Positions 1-6,528 of a stretch of DNA of 6,965 bases are shown piece by piece. Location of the stretch: positions 1-6,965 of the forward strand of contig JAFDAE010000201.1 in assembly GCA_019314005.1 (NCBI GenBank), read 5' to 3'. The position numbers and the translations under genes are program-made. Source of the DNA: Deltaproteobacteria bacterium (GTDB lineage: Bacteria > Desulfobacterota > Desulfobacteria > C00003060 > C00003106). The notes under the pieces were generated by a model. That model worked only from the letters and a program-made list of their open reading frames with translations. It did not search any database and was not told the DNA's origin. Position 1 is the stretch's first letter; each line of letters begins with the position of its first letter.

Positions 1-1629
1 CTCCTTTCAGAAAATCACAACATAAAATTTGAAGACATTATCGGGAAAAACGTCACAGTCTCCATTATCCTGGCAGATGGAGACAAACGTTTTTTTAACG
101 GTATAATATCCAGTTTTTCGCAGGGAAGCGGCGGCGGCGAAGCCGGAGGTGATCCGCATTTCTCACATTATACAGCCACCATGGTTCCATGGTTCTGGCT
201 GCTCACAAGGACAGCGGATTCGAGAATATTTCAAAAGCTTTCCGTGCCGGATATAGTGGAAAAGATATTTACAGAAAAAGAATTTTTAGATTACAAGCTC
301 CTTCTTAATGACAGTTATGATAAAAGGGATTACTGCGTGCAATACAGGGAAACTGATTTTAACTTTATTTCTCGCCTTCTGGAAGAAGAAGGGATATGTT
401 ACTTCTTTGAACACGAAGAAAAAAAGCATACGCTGATTCTGGCTGATGCTTCTGATAAATTCAAGCCCTGTCCGAAACAGGAATCTGCGCGTTATCAGAT
501 CAGCGCCGGCGGCTGGCTGGAAGAAGACGTAATAACCATCCTGGATAAAATGCAGGAAATCAGGCCTGCCAAATATACTATTAATGATTTTAATTTTGAG
601 ATACCAAGTACTGACTTGAAGGTGGATGTTTCCACCAAACAGATGTTGGGTCCTGGAGAACGTGAAATATACGATTATCCCGGGCTTTATACAAAAAAGG
701 CGCAGGGAGAGCGTTTAACCACAATACGCATGGAGGAAGAAGAAACAAAGATCACGACCATAACCGGTTCAAGTGATTGCAGGGTATTTACAAGCGGGTA
801 CAAATTTAATCTTACGGATTATTATCGGGAAGATATGGATAACAAAGATTATGTGTTAACCCATATCGAGCATGAAGTGCGCGAGGTCTCGGATTATTAC
901 GGAGCTTCTATAGAGAGCATGGAGTCGGAATCGCCTTATATCAATCGTTTTAAATGTATTCCATTTGAAGTTCCATATCGCCCGTCACGTGATACTGTAA
1001 AACCTGTAGTGATAGGCACCCAGACAGCTATCGTGGTCGGCCCGGCAGGAGAAGAAATTTATACCGACGAGCACGGACGTGTAAAAGTTCAGTTTCACTG
1101 GGATCGTGAAGGGAAAAACGACGAGAACAGTTCCTGCTGGATACGGGTCAGCCAGGTGTGGGCAGGAGCAGGATGGGGGGCCATGCACATACCCCGTATC
1201 GGTCAGGAGGTAATCGTAGATTTTCTTGAAGGAGATCCTGACAGACCTATTATAACAGGTCGTGTTTACCACGGTACCAACACCCCACCCTATTCTCTTC
1301 CTGATGAAAAAACAAAAAGCACTATAAAATCGGATTCTTCTCTTGGAGGGGGCGGGTCAAATGAGATCAGGTTTGAGGATAAAAAGGGAGAAGAAGAGAT
1401 ATATCTGCATGGTCAGAAGGATTGGACTATTGCTATTGAAAACGATAAGAATCAGACAGTGGGGCATGATGAGACTCTTTCTGTGAGCAACAACCGTACT
1501 AAGGATGTGGGGGTGGATCAGAGCGAGACGATTGGATCCAATAAAACTATCAAGGTGGGCGCAAATCACACAGAATCTATTGGGTCAAACATGAGCCTAA
1601 AAGTTGGGAGCAATCGCCGCAATGAATGA
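1..1629 (+). CDS. vgrG: VgrG (TssI) T6SS spike protein, 5'-partial and prematurely stopped by a frameshift
   Basis: VgrG trimers form the needle tip of the T6SS and carry effectors across the target envelope. Frame 1 is open from the first base, so the true start lies upstream; 542 residues are visible. The N-terminal part is gp27-like, with family-typical stretches such as IGKNVTVS, TATMVPWFWLLTRTAD and VPDIVEKIF. A gp5-like OB-fold follows from about residue 335 (PVVIGTQTAIVVGPAGEEI, EHGRVKVQFHWDREGK, WIRVSQVWAGAGWGAMHIPR, IGQEVIVDFLEGDPDRP). From about residue 487 (base 1459) there is an 8-residue repeat (VGxNxTxx / IGSNxxxK) of the spike beta-helix, each unit exactly 24 bases. The frame ends at TGA 1627-1629 inside this repeat, although repeat coding continues in frame 2. 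The protein made here would therefore lose the distal shaft, unless the shift is a sequencing or assembly error. Family identity is very secure; functional status is not. Confidence 0.95.
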   Translation, partial: LLSENHNIKFEDIIGKNVTVSIILADGDKRFFNGIISSFSQGSGGGEAGGDPHFSHYTATMVPWFWLLTRTADSRIFQKLSVPDIVEKIFTEKEFLDYKLLLNDSYDKRDYCVQYRETDFNFISRLLEEEGICYFFEHEEKKHTLILADASDKFKPCPKQESARYQISAGGWLEEDVITILDKMQEIRPAKYTINDFNFEIPSTDLKVDVSTKQMLGPGEREIYDYPGLYTKKAQGERLTTIRMEEEETKITTITGSSDCRVFTSGYKFNLTDYYREDMDNKDYVLTHIEHEVREVSDYYGASIESMESESPYINRFKCIPFEVPYRPSRDTVKPVVIGTQTAIVVGPAGEEIYTDEHGRVKVQFHWDREGKNDENSSCWIRVSQVWAGAGWGAMHIPRIGQEVIVDFLEGDPDRPIITGRVYHGTNTPPYSLPDEKTKSTIKSDSSLGGGGSNEIRFEDKKGEEEIYLHGQKDWTIAIENDKNQTVGHDETLSVSNNRTKDVGVDQSETIGSNKTIKVGANHTESIGSNMSLKVGSNRRNE

Positions 1630-1993
1630 AACGGTCGGAGCGGCCAAGGCTGAGGAGATCGGGGCAGCAAAGATAGTCGCCGTTGGGGCCAATAGTAGTG
1701 AAAAAATTGGAAAAAATAAATCTGTTGATGCTGGGGGAAATATTTCAGAAAGTGCCGGGAAAGATGTCAGCATTAAATCAGGCAAAAAGATGTCATTAAG
1801 TGCAGGTGATGATTTTGCTGTTGCAGGGAAAAAGAAGGGGTCTATCGATATCAAAGATGAGCTGGTTATAAAGTGCGGTAAAGCCTCTATAACTTTGAAA
1901 AAGAATGGTGATATTTCTATCAATGGCAAGGAAATTAAGATCAAGGGATCAGGTGACGTTGTGATAAAGGGTAAGAAGATTTTGCAAAACTGA
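1604..1993 (+). pseudogene. vgrG: Detached C-terminal beta-helix tail of VgrG (frame 2 continuation)
   Basis: This frame continues the VgrG shaft. AMNETVGAAKAEEIGAA, VGANSSEKIG, DAGGNISESAG and SIKSGKKMSLSAGDDF match the usual VgrG C-terminal repeat, and the end has KASITLKKNGDI and KIKGSGDVVIKG. The 8-residue phase is kept on both sides of the break. The valine starting the last frame-1 unit is at 1603 and the one starting the next frame-2 unit is at 1634. That is 31 bases where a multiple of 24 is expected, equal to a 7-base insertion or a 17-base deletion. Removing seven bases would restore VGAAMNETVG. An independent restart is conceivable, since ATG 1622 overlaps the upstream stop and has a GGGAG at 1606-1610. 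More likely this is simply the orphaned end of a broken vgrG. The stop is one base before the next gene. Confidence 0.85.
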
Positions 1994-1994
1994 T

Positions 1995-2501
1995 ATGAAA
2001 ACGTATTTAGCTGAAAATAAGCGGATAGCGGAAACCCTGGAACGGATTGAAGGTGTTCGGGTGGGGAAAATTGTAAATGTTGATGAAAGTGGGCAGGCTT
2101 TTGTCGACTTTCCCGGCAACACGCAAGGACCTATCTCAGCACGATTTACCAACTCGATCAAACCGGGAATGTTGCAAAAAACAGTTTTAGCGGATCGAGA
2201 TGTGTTGCTTGTTTTTGAAAATAATGATCCCGAACTTCCTATTATTATTGATACTCTATATTCTCTGGTTGATGAAATCACAGAATCCTCAACTATAGCT
2301 TTGGAAACAGAAAGACCCAAGGATGTCCTGATAGACGGAAAGCGGGTAACTTTTGATGCCAAAGAAGAGATCGTGCTGCGTTGTGGAAAGGCGAGTATTA
2401 CGCTTACAAAAGCGGGCAAGGTCTTGATCAGGGGGGCTTATCTTTTGAACCGGTCATCGGGTGTAAACAGGATCAAGGGCGGGTCGGTTCAGATCAATTG
2501 A
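1995..2501 (+). CDS. DUF6484 domain protein, T6SS VgrG-associated
   Basis: This 168-residue protein has the DUF6484 signature at about residues 20-95: GVRVGKIVNVDESGQAFVDFPGN, then GPISARFT, then a hydrophobic LLVFENNDPELPIIIDTL segment. Such proteins are typically encoded next to vgrG and DUF2169 genes and are thought to be accessory or spike-tip factors; the biochemical role is not established. There is no signal peptide or membrane segment. Residues 121-168 are beta-rich and contain IVLRCGKASITL, nearly identical to VIKCGKASITL in the VgrG tail just upstream. This suggests a shared beta-prism or docking element. ATG 1995 is one base after the vgrG stop, with only a weak purine-rich stretch (GGGTAAGAAG, 1969-1978), so translation may be coupled to the vgrG tail. 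The frame is intact. The family call rests on remembered motifs. Confidence 0.8.
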   Translation: MKTYLAENKRIAETLERIEGVRVGKIVNVDESGQAFVDFPGNTQGPISARFTNSIKPGMLQKTVLADRDVLLVFENNDPELPIIIDTLYSLVDEITESSTIALETERPKDVLIDGKRVTFDAKEEIVLRCGKASITLTKAGKVLIRGAYLLNRSSGVNRIKGGSVQIN

Positions 2502-2510
2502 GTGCATCCT

Positions 2511-2600
2511 ATGCAAATCAGCAAAAATACCACCTCTATGGAAGCAGGAATTTCTGTTGCAGTGGATAAAAAAGGCCGCTGTTCACTATGGCGAGCCTGA
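2511..2600 (+). pseudogene. N-terminal stub of the DUF2169 gene, cut off by an internal deletion
   Basis: ATG 2511 begins MQISKNTTSMEAGISVAVD followed by KKGR. This is the usual first 23 residues of T6SS-linked DUF2169 proteins of the 'MQISKNT...KKGRE' type. Bases 2511-2579 are in frame 3. After KKGR the frame reads CSLWRA and hits TGA at 2598-2600, while the rest of the family sequence resumes in frame 1 from about 2578. Family members normally have about 30 residues between these two parts (a strand pattern ending 'EEQ.PL...' before 'HYGEP'), and these are missing here. Start and reading frame are confident; the size of the missing piece is an estimate from memory. A GTG at 2502, overlapping the previous stop, is an alternative start. 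Confidence 0.7.
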
Positions 2601-3423
2601 CAAAACCAGCATAAAATACGAATGTGATTTTGCGCCTTTTAAGCCCCGGGCCGATATTATTGTCAATGGTCATGCTGTGTCGCCAACTGGAAGACCTATC
2701 GACAAGCTAACAGTCGTGCTTGAGGTCGGTTCACTCAGGAAGCGTATTAATATTATTGGAGATCGCCATTGGAAGCGGGGAATACTTGGGATACATCCGT
2801 CTGCCCCCACTCCTTTTATAAAGATGCCTTTGGTGTTTGAGCGTGCTTTTGGCGGATCGGATCATTCTCATCCCAAGCAAAAACATCAGGGAACAGAGTT
2901 GCGCAATCCTGTTGGAGTAGGGTTTCACAAGAATCCTGATTCCGGAACAATTAAAAATACACGATTGCCAAATTTGGAACATCCCGGACACCCCATCCGC
3001 AAATGGTCAAACACCCCGCCTCCTGTTGGTTTTGGAATTCTGGGGCGTAACTGGCATCCCCGCATCAAGTTTGCGGGCACATATAATGAAGAATGGTTGA
3101 ATGACCGTTTTCCGTTTCTGCCCGAAGATTTTGATGAGCAATACTTTCTTTCCGCTCCAGTTGATCAACAAATGCCTTATTTAAGGGGTGGAGAATTCAT
3201 TCGGTGCACGAATATGACAGATGACAGAACTCTTGCGTTTACCTTGCCGGAAGTGCGGATTCCGATTGTCTATCGGTTTCGTGATCGGCAAGTAAATGAG
3301 CAGCCGAACCTGGATACGCTAATTGTCGAACCTGATGAGCGGCGATTTCTCCTTGTCTGGCGAGTGAACGTCCCTGTGGGCAGAAAACTGGCTGCTCTTC
3401 GTGAGGTGCTGGTAGGATCATAA
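2557..3423 (+). CDS. DUF2169 domain protein, main body, missing its normal N-terminus (probable pseudogene)
   Basis: The frame contains most of a DUF2169 domain. HYGEPDKTSIKYECDFAPFK, VNGHAVSPTGRPIDKL, MPLVFERAFGG, NPVGVGF, LPNLEHP, PVGFGILGRNWHPR, PFLPEDFDEQYF and APVDQQM are typical. DUF2169 proteins are encoded with T6SS PAAR and VgrG proteins and are thought to act as adaptors that help load PAAR-type effectors on the spike. The first codons after TTG 2557 (QWIKKA) are not family sequence, and the genuine first residues sit in frame 3 at 2511-2579. The gene therefore looks like one coding region, 2511-3423, joined across a deletion that also shifts frame near 2580. If TTG 2557 were used, the product would be 288 residues, about 50 shorter than expected. 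It ends at TAA 3421-3423 after GRKLAALREVLVGS, a plausible family C-terminus. Domain identity is strong; whether it is functional is doubtful. Confidence 0.85.
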   Translation: MQWIKKAAVHYGEPDKTSIKYECDFAPFKPRADIIVNGHAVSPTGRPIDKLTVVLEVGSLRKRINIIGDRHWKRGILGIHPSAPTPFIKMPLVFERAFGGSDHSHPKQKHQGTELRNPVGVGFHKNPDSGTIKNTRLPNLEHPGHPIRKWSNTPPPVGFGILGRNWHPRIKFAGTYNEEWLNDRFPFLPEDFDEQYFLSAPVDQQMPYLRGGEFIRCTNMTDDRTLAFTLPEVRIPIVYRFRDRQVNEQPNLDTLIVEPDERRFLLVWRVNVPVGRKLAALREVLVGS

Positions 3424-3495
3424 TCTGTTGCCGGGTTGATTACTTGAAAAATGGTAAAATATGCGGAAAAGACTCCTGAAGTGTAGAGAAAGTAT

Positions 3496-4536
3496 ATGTA
3501 TGTGACTGCTACGGGAATGGTATGTTCGGTGGGACTTAATGCAGCGGCAGCGTGCGCGGCAATGCGAGCCGGGATCGCAAACTTTGCTGAACTGCCTTAT
3601 CATGATAACCAGGGAGAGCCGATCATTGGCGCAATGCTGCCTGGTTTGACAAGAACGTTCAAGCGTGAAGAACATTTGATCGAAATACTTGCAATGGCTC
3701 TTGTTGATTGTTTACAAAAAAAAACTCTGGGGCCTTCTTCGAATATTCCGCTGCTTGTGAGTTTGGCTGAACCCGGGAGGCCGGGTGGCTGCGCCGGACT
3801 TGCCGGTTCCATTATTGGGCGTGTACAAAAAAAACTTAATATAAATTTTCACCCGGATCTGTCGCAAACAATTCAAAAAGGGCATACTGGCGGTTTTGAT
3901 GACCTGCGAACAGCTCGCAAGTTACTTCAGGATACCCGGATTCCAGCCTGTCTGATATGCGGAGTTGATTCGTATATAAACGCCAGTTCCCTGTTGTGGC
4001 TGGATCAGCATTGGCGACTGAAGACAGATGAGAATTCTGACGGAGTAATTCCGGGCGAAGCCGCTGCCGCAGTTCTGCTTCAGGGTCAGGCGGAGCCGGA
4101 TACAAAAATTGGCGTCAAAATAACCGGGCTTGGCTTTGGATATGAGAAAGCTAACATACTGTCGGAAGAACCGTTGTTGGGTTTAGGATTGACAGACGCG
4201 GCGCGCTCCGCTCTTGCCGAAGCAGGAATCAAGATGCATGAGATTGACTTTCGTATTTCTGATGTAACCGGAGAAAGTTACGGATTTAAAGAACAGGCTC
4301 TGGTAATTGCAAGATTACTTAGAGTTCACAAGGAGGAATTTCCGATCTGGCATTGCTCCGAAAACAGTGGCGACATTGGCGCGTCTGTCGGTATCTCCCA
4401 GATGGTTGTCGCGTTTCACGCTTTCCTGAAAGGCTATGCCCCGGGAGATAGAGCAATGTGCTATACGAGCGCGGTTCTTGGTGAACGGGCTGTTGCGGTG
4501 ATTGAGCGGCAAAAGCAGGAGGATGTCTTGCAATGA
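3496..4536 (+). CDS. Beta-ketoacyl synthase-like (thiolase-fold) T6SS-cluster protein, probably non-catalytic
   Basis: The 346-residue protein opens with VTATGMVCSVGLNAAAACAAMRAG, the N-terminal strand-helix of the ketosynthase thiolase fold. It keeps structural motifs ICGVDSY (residues 154-160), PGEAAAAVLL (186-195) and a C-terminal strand ERAVAVIER. The catalytic positions look lost. Where the nucleophile elbow with Cys is expected, just before the helix ending RTARKLLQ, it has QKGHTGGFDDL (127-136). Where HGTGT is expected it has DVTGESYG (256-263). Where the KxxxGHxxxAAG lysine/histidine block is expected it has ENSGDIGASVG (289-299). Proteins of this type occur in T6SS clusters between DUF2169 and DUF4150 genes; their role is unknown to me. 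An in-frame TAG at 3484-3486 and the purine stretch AGAGAAAG (about 3485-3492) fix ATG 3496 as start. It may serve as an effector chaperone or binding protein, which is inference. Confidence 0.8.
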   Translation: MYVTATGMVCSVGLNAAAACAAMRAGIANFAELPYHDNQGEPIIGAMLPGLTRTFKREEHLIEILAMALVDCLQKKTLGPSSNIPLLVSLAEPGRPGGCAGLAGSIIGRVQKKLNINFHPDLSQTIQKGHTGGFDDLRTARKLLQDTRIPACLICGVDSYINASSLLWLDQHWRLKTDENSDGVIPGEAAAAVLLQGQAEPDTKIGVKITGLGFGYEKANILSEEPLLGLGLTDAARSALAEAGIKMHEIDFRISDVTGESYGFKEQALVIARLLRVHKEEFPIWHCSENSGDIGASVGISQMVVAFHAFLKGYAPGDRAMCYTSAVLGERAVAVIERQKQEDVLQ

Positions 4537-4595
4537 TGTACCATGGTGAATTTCCGGTGAAGTGCATAAAGGAAAAGGGACAGCACTTTGGGTAA
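4536..4595 (+). CDS. Possible 19-residue mini-ORF between the ketosynthase-like and effector genes
   Basis: ATG 4536 shares a base with the stop TGA 4534-4536 of the upstream gene. It reads MYHGEFPVKCIKEKGQHFG before TAA 4593-4595, overlapping the effector start. It could be a coupling peptide, the remnant of a deleted gene, or chance. No family is recognised. It is listed only because its position, with stop-start overlap at one end and start overlap at the other, is what a translational coupler would show. Confidence 0.2.
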   Translation: MYHGEFPVKCIKEKGQHFG

Positions 4596-5613
4596 CGAGG
4601 TCTTTGCCAACGGAAATGAAATCGCCTGCAAAAGTGGTGACGGAAAAGTCATCGCCGCCTTCCCTGATGTCTGTTTGAGCCCACCGTCTCCGCCGGCCGG
4701 ACCTATTCCCGTGCCTTACCCTGATACGTCCTTTTCCAAGGACATGAAGAAGGGAAGCAAGAAGGTCAAGATTGATGGCAAAGAGGTGATGCTTAAGGAT
4801 AAATCGTTCTATAAGACATCGCCTCTTGGGAATGAAGTGGCTACAAAGAGCCTGGGCGCTGGTGTGGTAAGTCATGTCATAACTGGGAAAACCTATTTTG
4901 TTGCCTGGTCGATGGATGTCAAGTTCGAGGGCAAGAACGTTGATCGGCATATTGATCTGACGACTTCGAATCACGCTAGTCCGATGGGTAATGAACAGCT
5001 ACCTCTCCCCGGTCTTGAGGGCATGGCTCCTCCGCCTCCAGAAGAGGAAGATCCGGAGTTGTGTCCATGCTGCAAGGAGCCCAAGCATCCGAATCAACGG
5101 GACAACAACGGCAAGCCGCTGACGAAGGACGACAAGATTACCGAGGCAGAATTCTATGCGGCCGCAGGAACAACGGTTGAAGTGCCTCCGGGTCTCTTGT
5201 CACAGCCGAACCCACAGCTGTCATTGCCTGGCATGGGAGGCGAAACGCCCTACGAGGCAGCCAAGAGACTCGGTTGCGAAAACTTGCCAGATCCCGCCGA
5301 CGAAGGTTGTGGTACTTACTACAGGCCCCCGAAACTCAAAGGGAAAAGCAAGATCAACAGGCGAAAAAGGGACATCAAAGCCCGCTGGAAGACGCTGAAG
5401 AAAGAGTACATCACAGCCAACCCCAAGAAGAAACTGTCTGATAAGGACACCATCTGCCATCGAACCGCAAAAGCTGCGGGGGGATGCTTGGGAGACCCCA
5501 CGGGAAAAAACCTCAAGCCGAAGAAGGAGATGAGCCATGATTGTCAAGCACTGGATGTACTCCTGTCCAAACAGCAGGCGAAGGCGAAGAGTGCGTTGCT
5601 GGGGGGGACATGA
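4588..5613 (+). CDS. T6SS effector: DUF4150 PAAR-like N-terminus fused to an unassigned C-terminal toxin domain
   Basis: Residues 1-130 form a DUF4150/Tox-PAAR-like domain: NEVFANGNEIACKSGDGK, AAFPDVCLSPPSPPAGPIP, PYPDTSF, GKEVMLKDKSFY, KSLGAGVVSH, WSMDVKFEGKNVDRHIDLTT, SNHASP. This domain caps the VgrG tip and carries the toxin. A proline/acid-rich linker (about 140-157) leads to a CPCCKEPKHP cluster (159-168). A strongly basic stretch follows (about 249-283, KGKSKINRRKRDIKARWKTL). The final block has TICHRTAKAAGGC (288-300) and MSHDCQALD (315-323). Conserved-looking Cys, His and Asp plus a basic surface suggest a metal-binding nuclease, but this is inference and I cannot name the family. 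The start is TTG 4588, seven bases after GGAAAAGGGA; family members begin M(A/G)NEV, and TAA 4567-4569 blocks earlier starts. There is no signal peptide. The stop overlaps the downstream immunity candidate. Confidence 0.85.
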   Translation: MGNEVFANGNEIACKSGDGKVIAAFPDVCLSPPSPPAGPIPVPYPDTSFSKDMKKGSKKVKIDGKEVMLKDKSFYKTSPLGNEVATKSLGAGVVSHVITGKTYFVAWSMDVKFEGKNVDRHIDLTTSNHASPMGNEQLPLPGLEGMAPPPPEEEDPELCPCCKEPKHPNQRDNNGKPLTKDDKITEAEFYAAAGTTVEVPPGLLSQPNPQLSLPGMGGETPYEAAKRLGCENLPDPADEGCGTYYRPPKLKGKSKINRRKRDIKARWKTLKKEYITANPKKKLSDKDTICHRTAKAAGGCLGDPTGKNLKPKKEMSHDCQALDVLLSKQQAKAKSALLGGT

Positions 5614-6509
5614 TGCCGACTGAAAGACCCGAAAAACCCGATTTCCTTGGACACATGTTCGTCGCACTTGGGCTCGGCTTCTCGATGGCAGCGGATCCCC
5701 CGATGGATCTTCTGGATTCTCTGTGTCTTCAGGACGAGAATCCATGGGTGGTTCTCGCTGCCCTGGTTGAACGAGCGAAGCACGGTGACTTCGTGCAGTT
5801 GCCGCAGGTCTTTGCCTGTCTTCACAGGTCGGAAGGAGACGCTGCATTCTGGTATGCTTGTTCGGATACACTGGCGCATGCAGCTCCTTCATCCGTGCTG
5901 AGACAGCTGTTGACAGAGTTTCACTCTGAAATCTGGGAAAGGAAGGACCTTTGGAGGATCGAATATGTTGTTGACTTGCTCCGTCAGTCATTGCGGCTGT
6001 GGACTGTGCCAATCATGCTGAATCTGTATCTCGAGATCGAAGGTTGCGACGAACTCGACGAGAGAGACGAAGATCGAGATGAGCCGAGCTTGATTCTCGT
6101 CCCCGATTATCTCTCCCAACTCCTCGAAGAGAAACCGGGCCCCATTTCCGAAGCGGAGTTGTCGGATTCGGACTACCGCGATCTCGTGACTCAAACGTAT
6201 AAGCAGCGATGCCGTGAGTTGGGCTCTTCCGAGGCGGCGATCCTCAATGGGAAGCCTTTCTCCGTTCGATCGATCGCCGAGGATTTGCTGGACAAAGTGA
6301 CGGACAAAGGAGTCGATTCACTCGACGTAGCGCAAGAGCGAATGCTATTCGAAGCCACGACAGGTGTGGACTGCCGCGTTTTTTTTGTCAACTTTCAACT
6401 CCAACGTCTGGCTGCAGCGGCCGTGCTCGAGAAATTCCTCGAGAGTCCCCGGGTCGAGCAGTACGAACCGGGCGTCCGTTACTTCTTCGGTCACCGTATC
6501 CCTGATTGA
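5610..6509 (+). CDS. Candidate immunity protein for the DUF4150 effector
   Basis: The frame encodes 299 residues from ATG 5610, which overlaps the effector stop as ATGA. A run of seven G (5601-5607) could serve as ribosome binding site, and a second ATG at 5613 is better spaced. The frame is open upstream to TTG 5541, but that would overlap the toxin C-terminus by 73 bases, so the later start is preferred. The protein is acidic (for example DELDERDEDRDEPS at 147-160) and apparently mostly helical. It has no signal peptide or transmembrane helix, so it is probably cytoplasmic. I recognise no named immunity family. The role is inferred from position: immediately after, and coupled to, a polymorphic toxin with a basic C-terminal domain. 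Repeated helix pairs (about 46-70, 94-130, 260-280) could be a HEAT-like solenoid. Base composition matches the toxin tail rather than the vgrG region. Confidence 0.7.
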   Translation: MMPTERPEKPDFLGHMFVALGLGFSMAADPPMDLLDSLCLQDENPWVVLAALVERAKHGDFVQLPQVFACLHRSEGDAAFWYACSDTLAHAAPSSVLRQLLTEFHSEIWERKDLWRIEYVVDLLRQSLRLWTVPIMLNLYLEIEGCDELDERDEDRDEPSLILVPDYLSQLLEEKPGPISEAELSDSDYRDLVTQTYKQRCRELGSSEAAILNGKPFSVRSIAEDLLDKVTDKGVDSLDVAQERMLFEATTGVDCRVFFVNFQLQRLAAAAVLEKFLESPRVEQYEPGVRYFFGHRIPD

Positions 6510-6528
6510 GAGGCTGGTCTTCAGGGCA

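Noticed and set aside
1459..1620. 24-base periodicity in DNA, considered as a tandem repeat or CRISPR-like array
   Set aside because: The periodicity is at protein level (VGxNxTxx units of the VgrG beta-helix). The DNA units are divergent and there are no spacers.
2381..2569. 62-codon + strand frame spanning the DUF6484 end and DUF2169 start
   Set aside because: It is an out-of-frame reading of the DUF6484 C-terminus and the DUF2169 stub, both of which make sense in their own frames.
3424..3495. Possible internal promoter before the ketosynthase-like gene (TTGATT and TAAAAT)
   Set aside because: Spacing between the best -35 and -10 matches is 13 or 21 bases, outside the usual range, and genes on both sides appear to be in one operon.
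4315..4974. Antisense frame of 219 codons opposite the ketosynthase-like and DUF4150 genes
   Set aside because: The opposite strand encodes recognisable domains throughout; the antisense product has no recognisable motif.
5541..5609. Longer start (TTG 5541) for the immunity candidate
   Set aside because: It would overlap the toxin C-terminus by 73 bases; ATG 5610 forms a normal ATGA overlap with a G-rich stretch before it.
5221..6012. Long antisense frame (263 codons, - strand) across the toxin-immunity junction
   Set aside because: It overlaps two well-supported + strand genes, shows no family resemblance and lies in the higher-GC part where chance open frames are longer.
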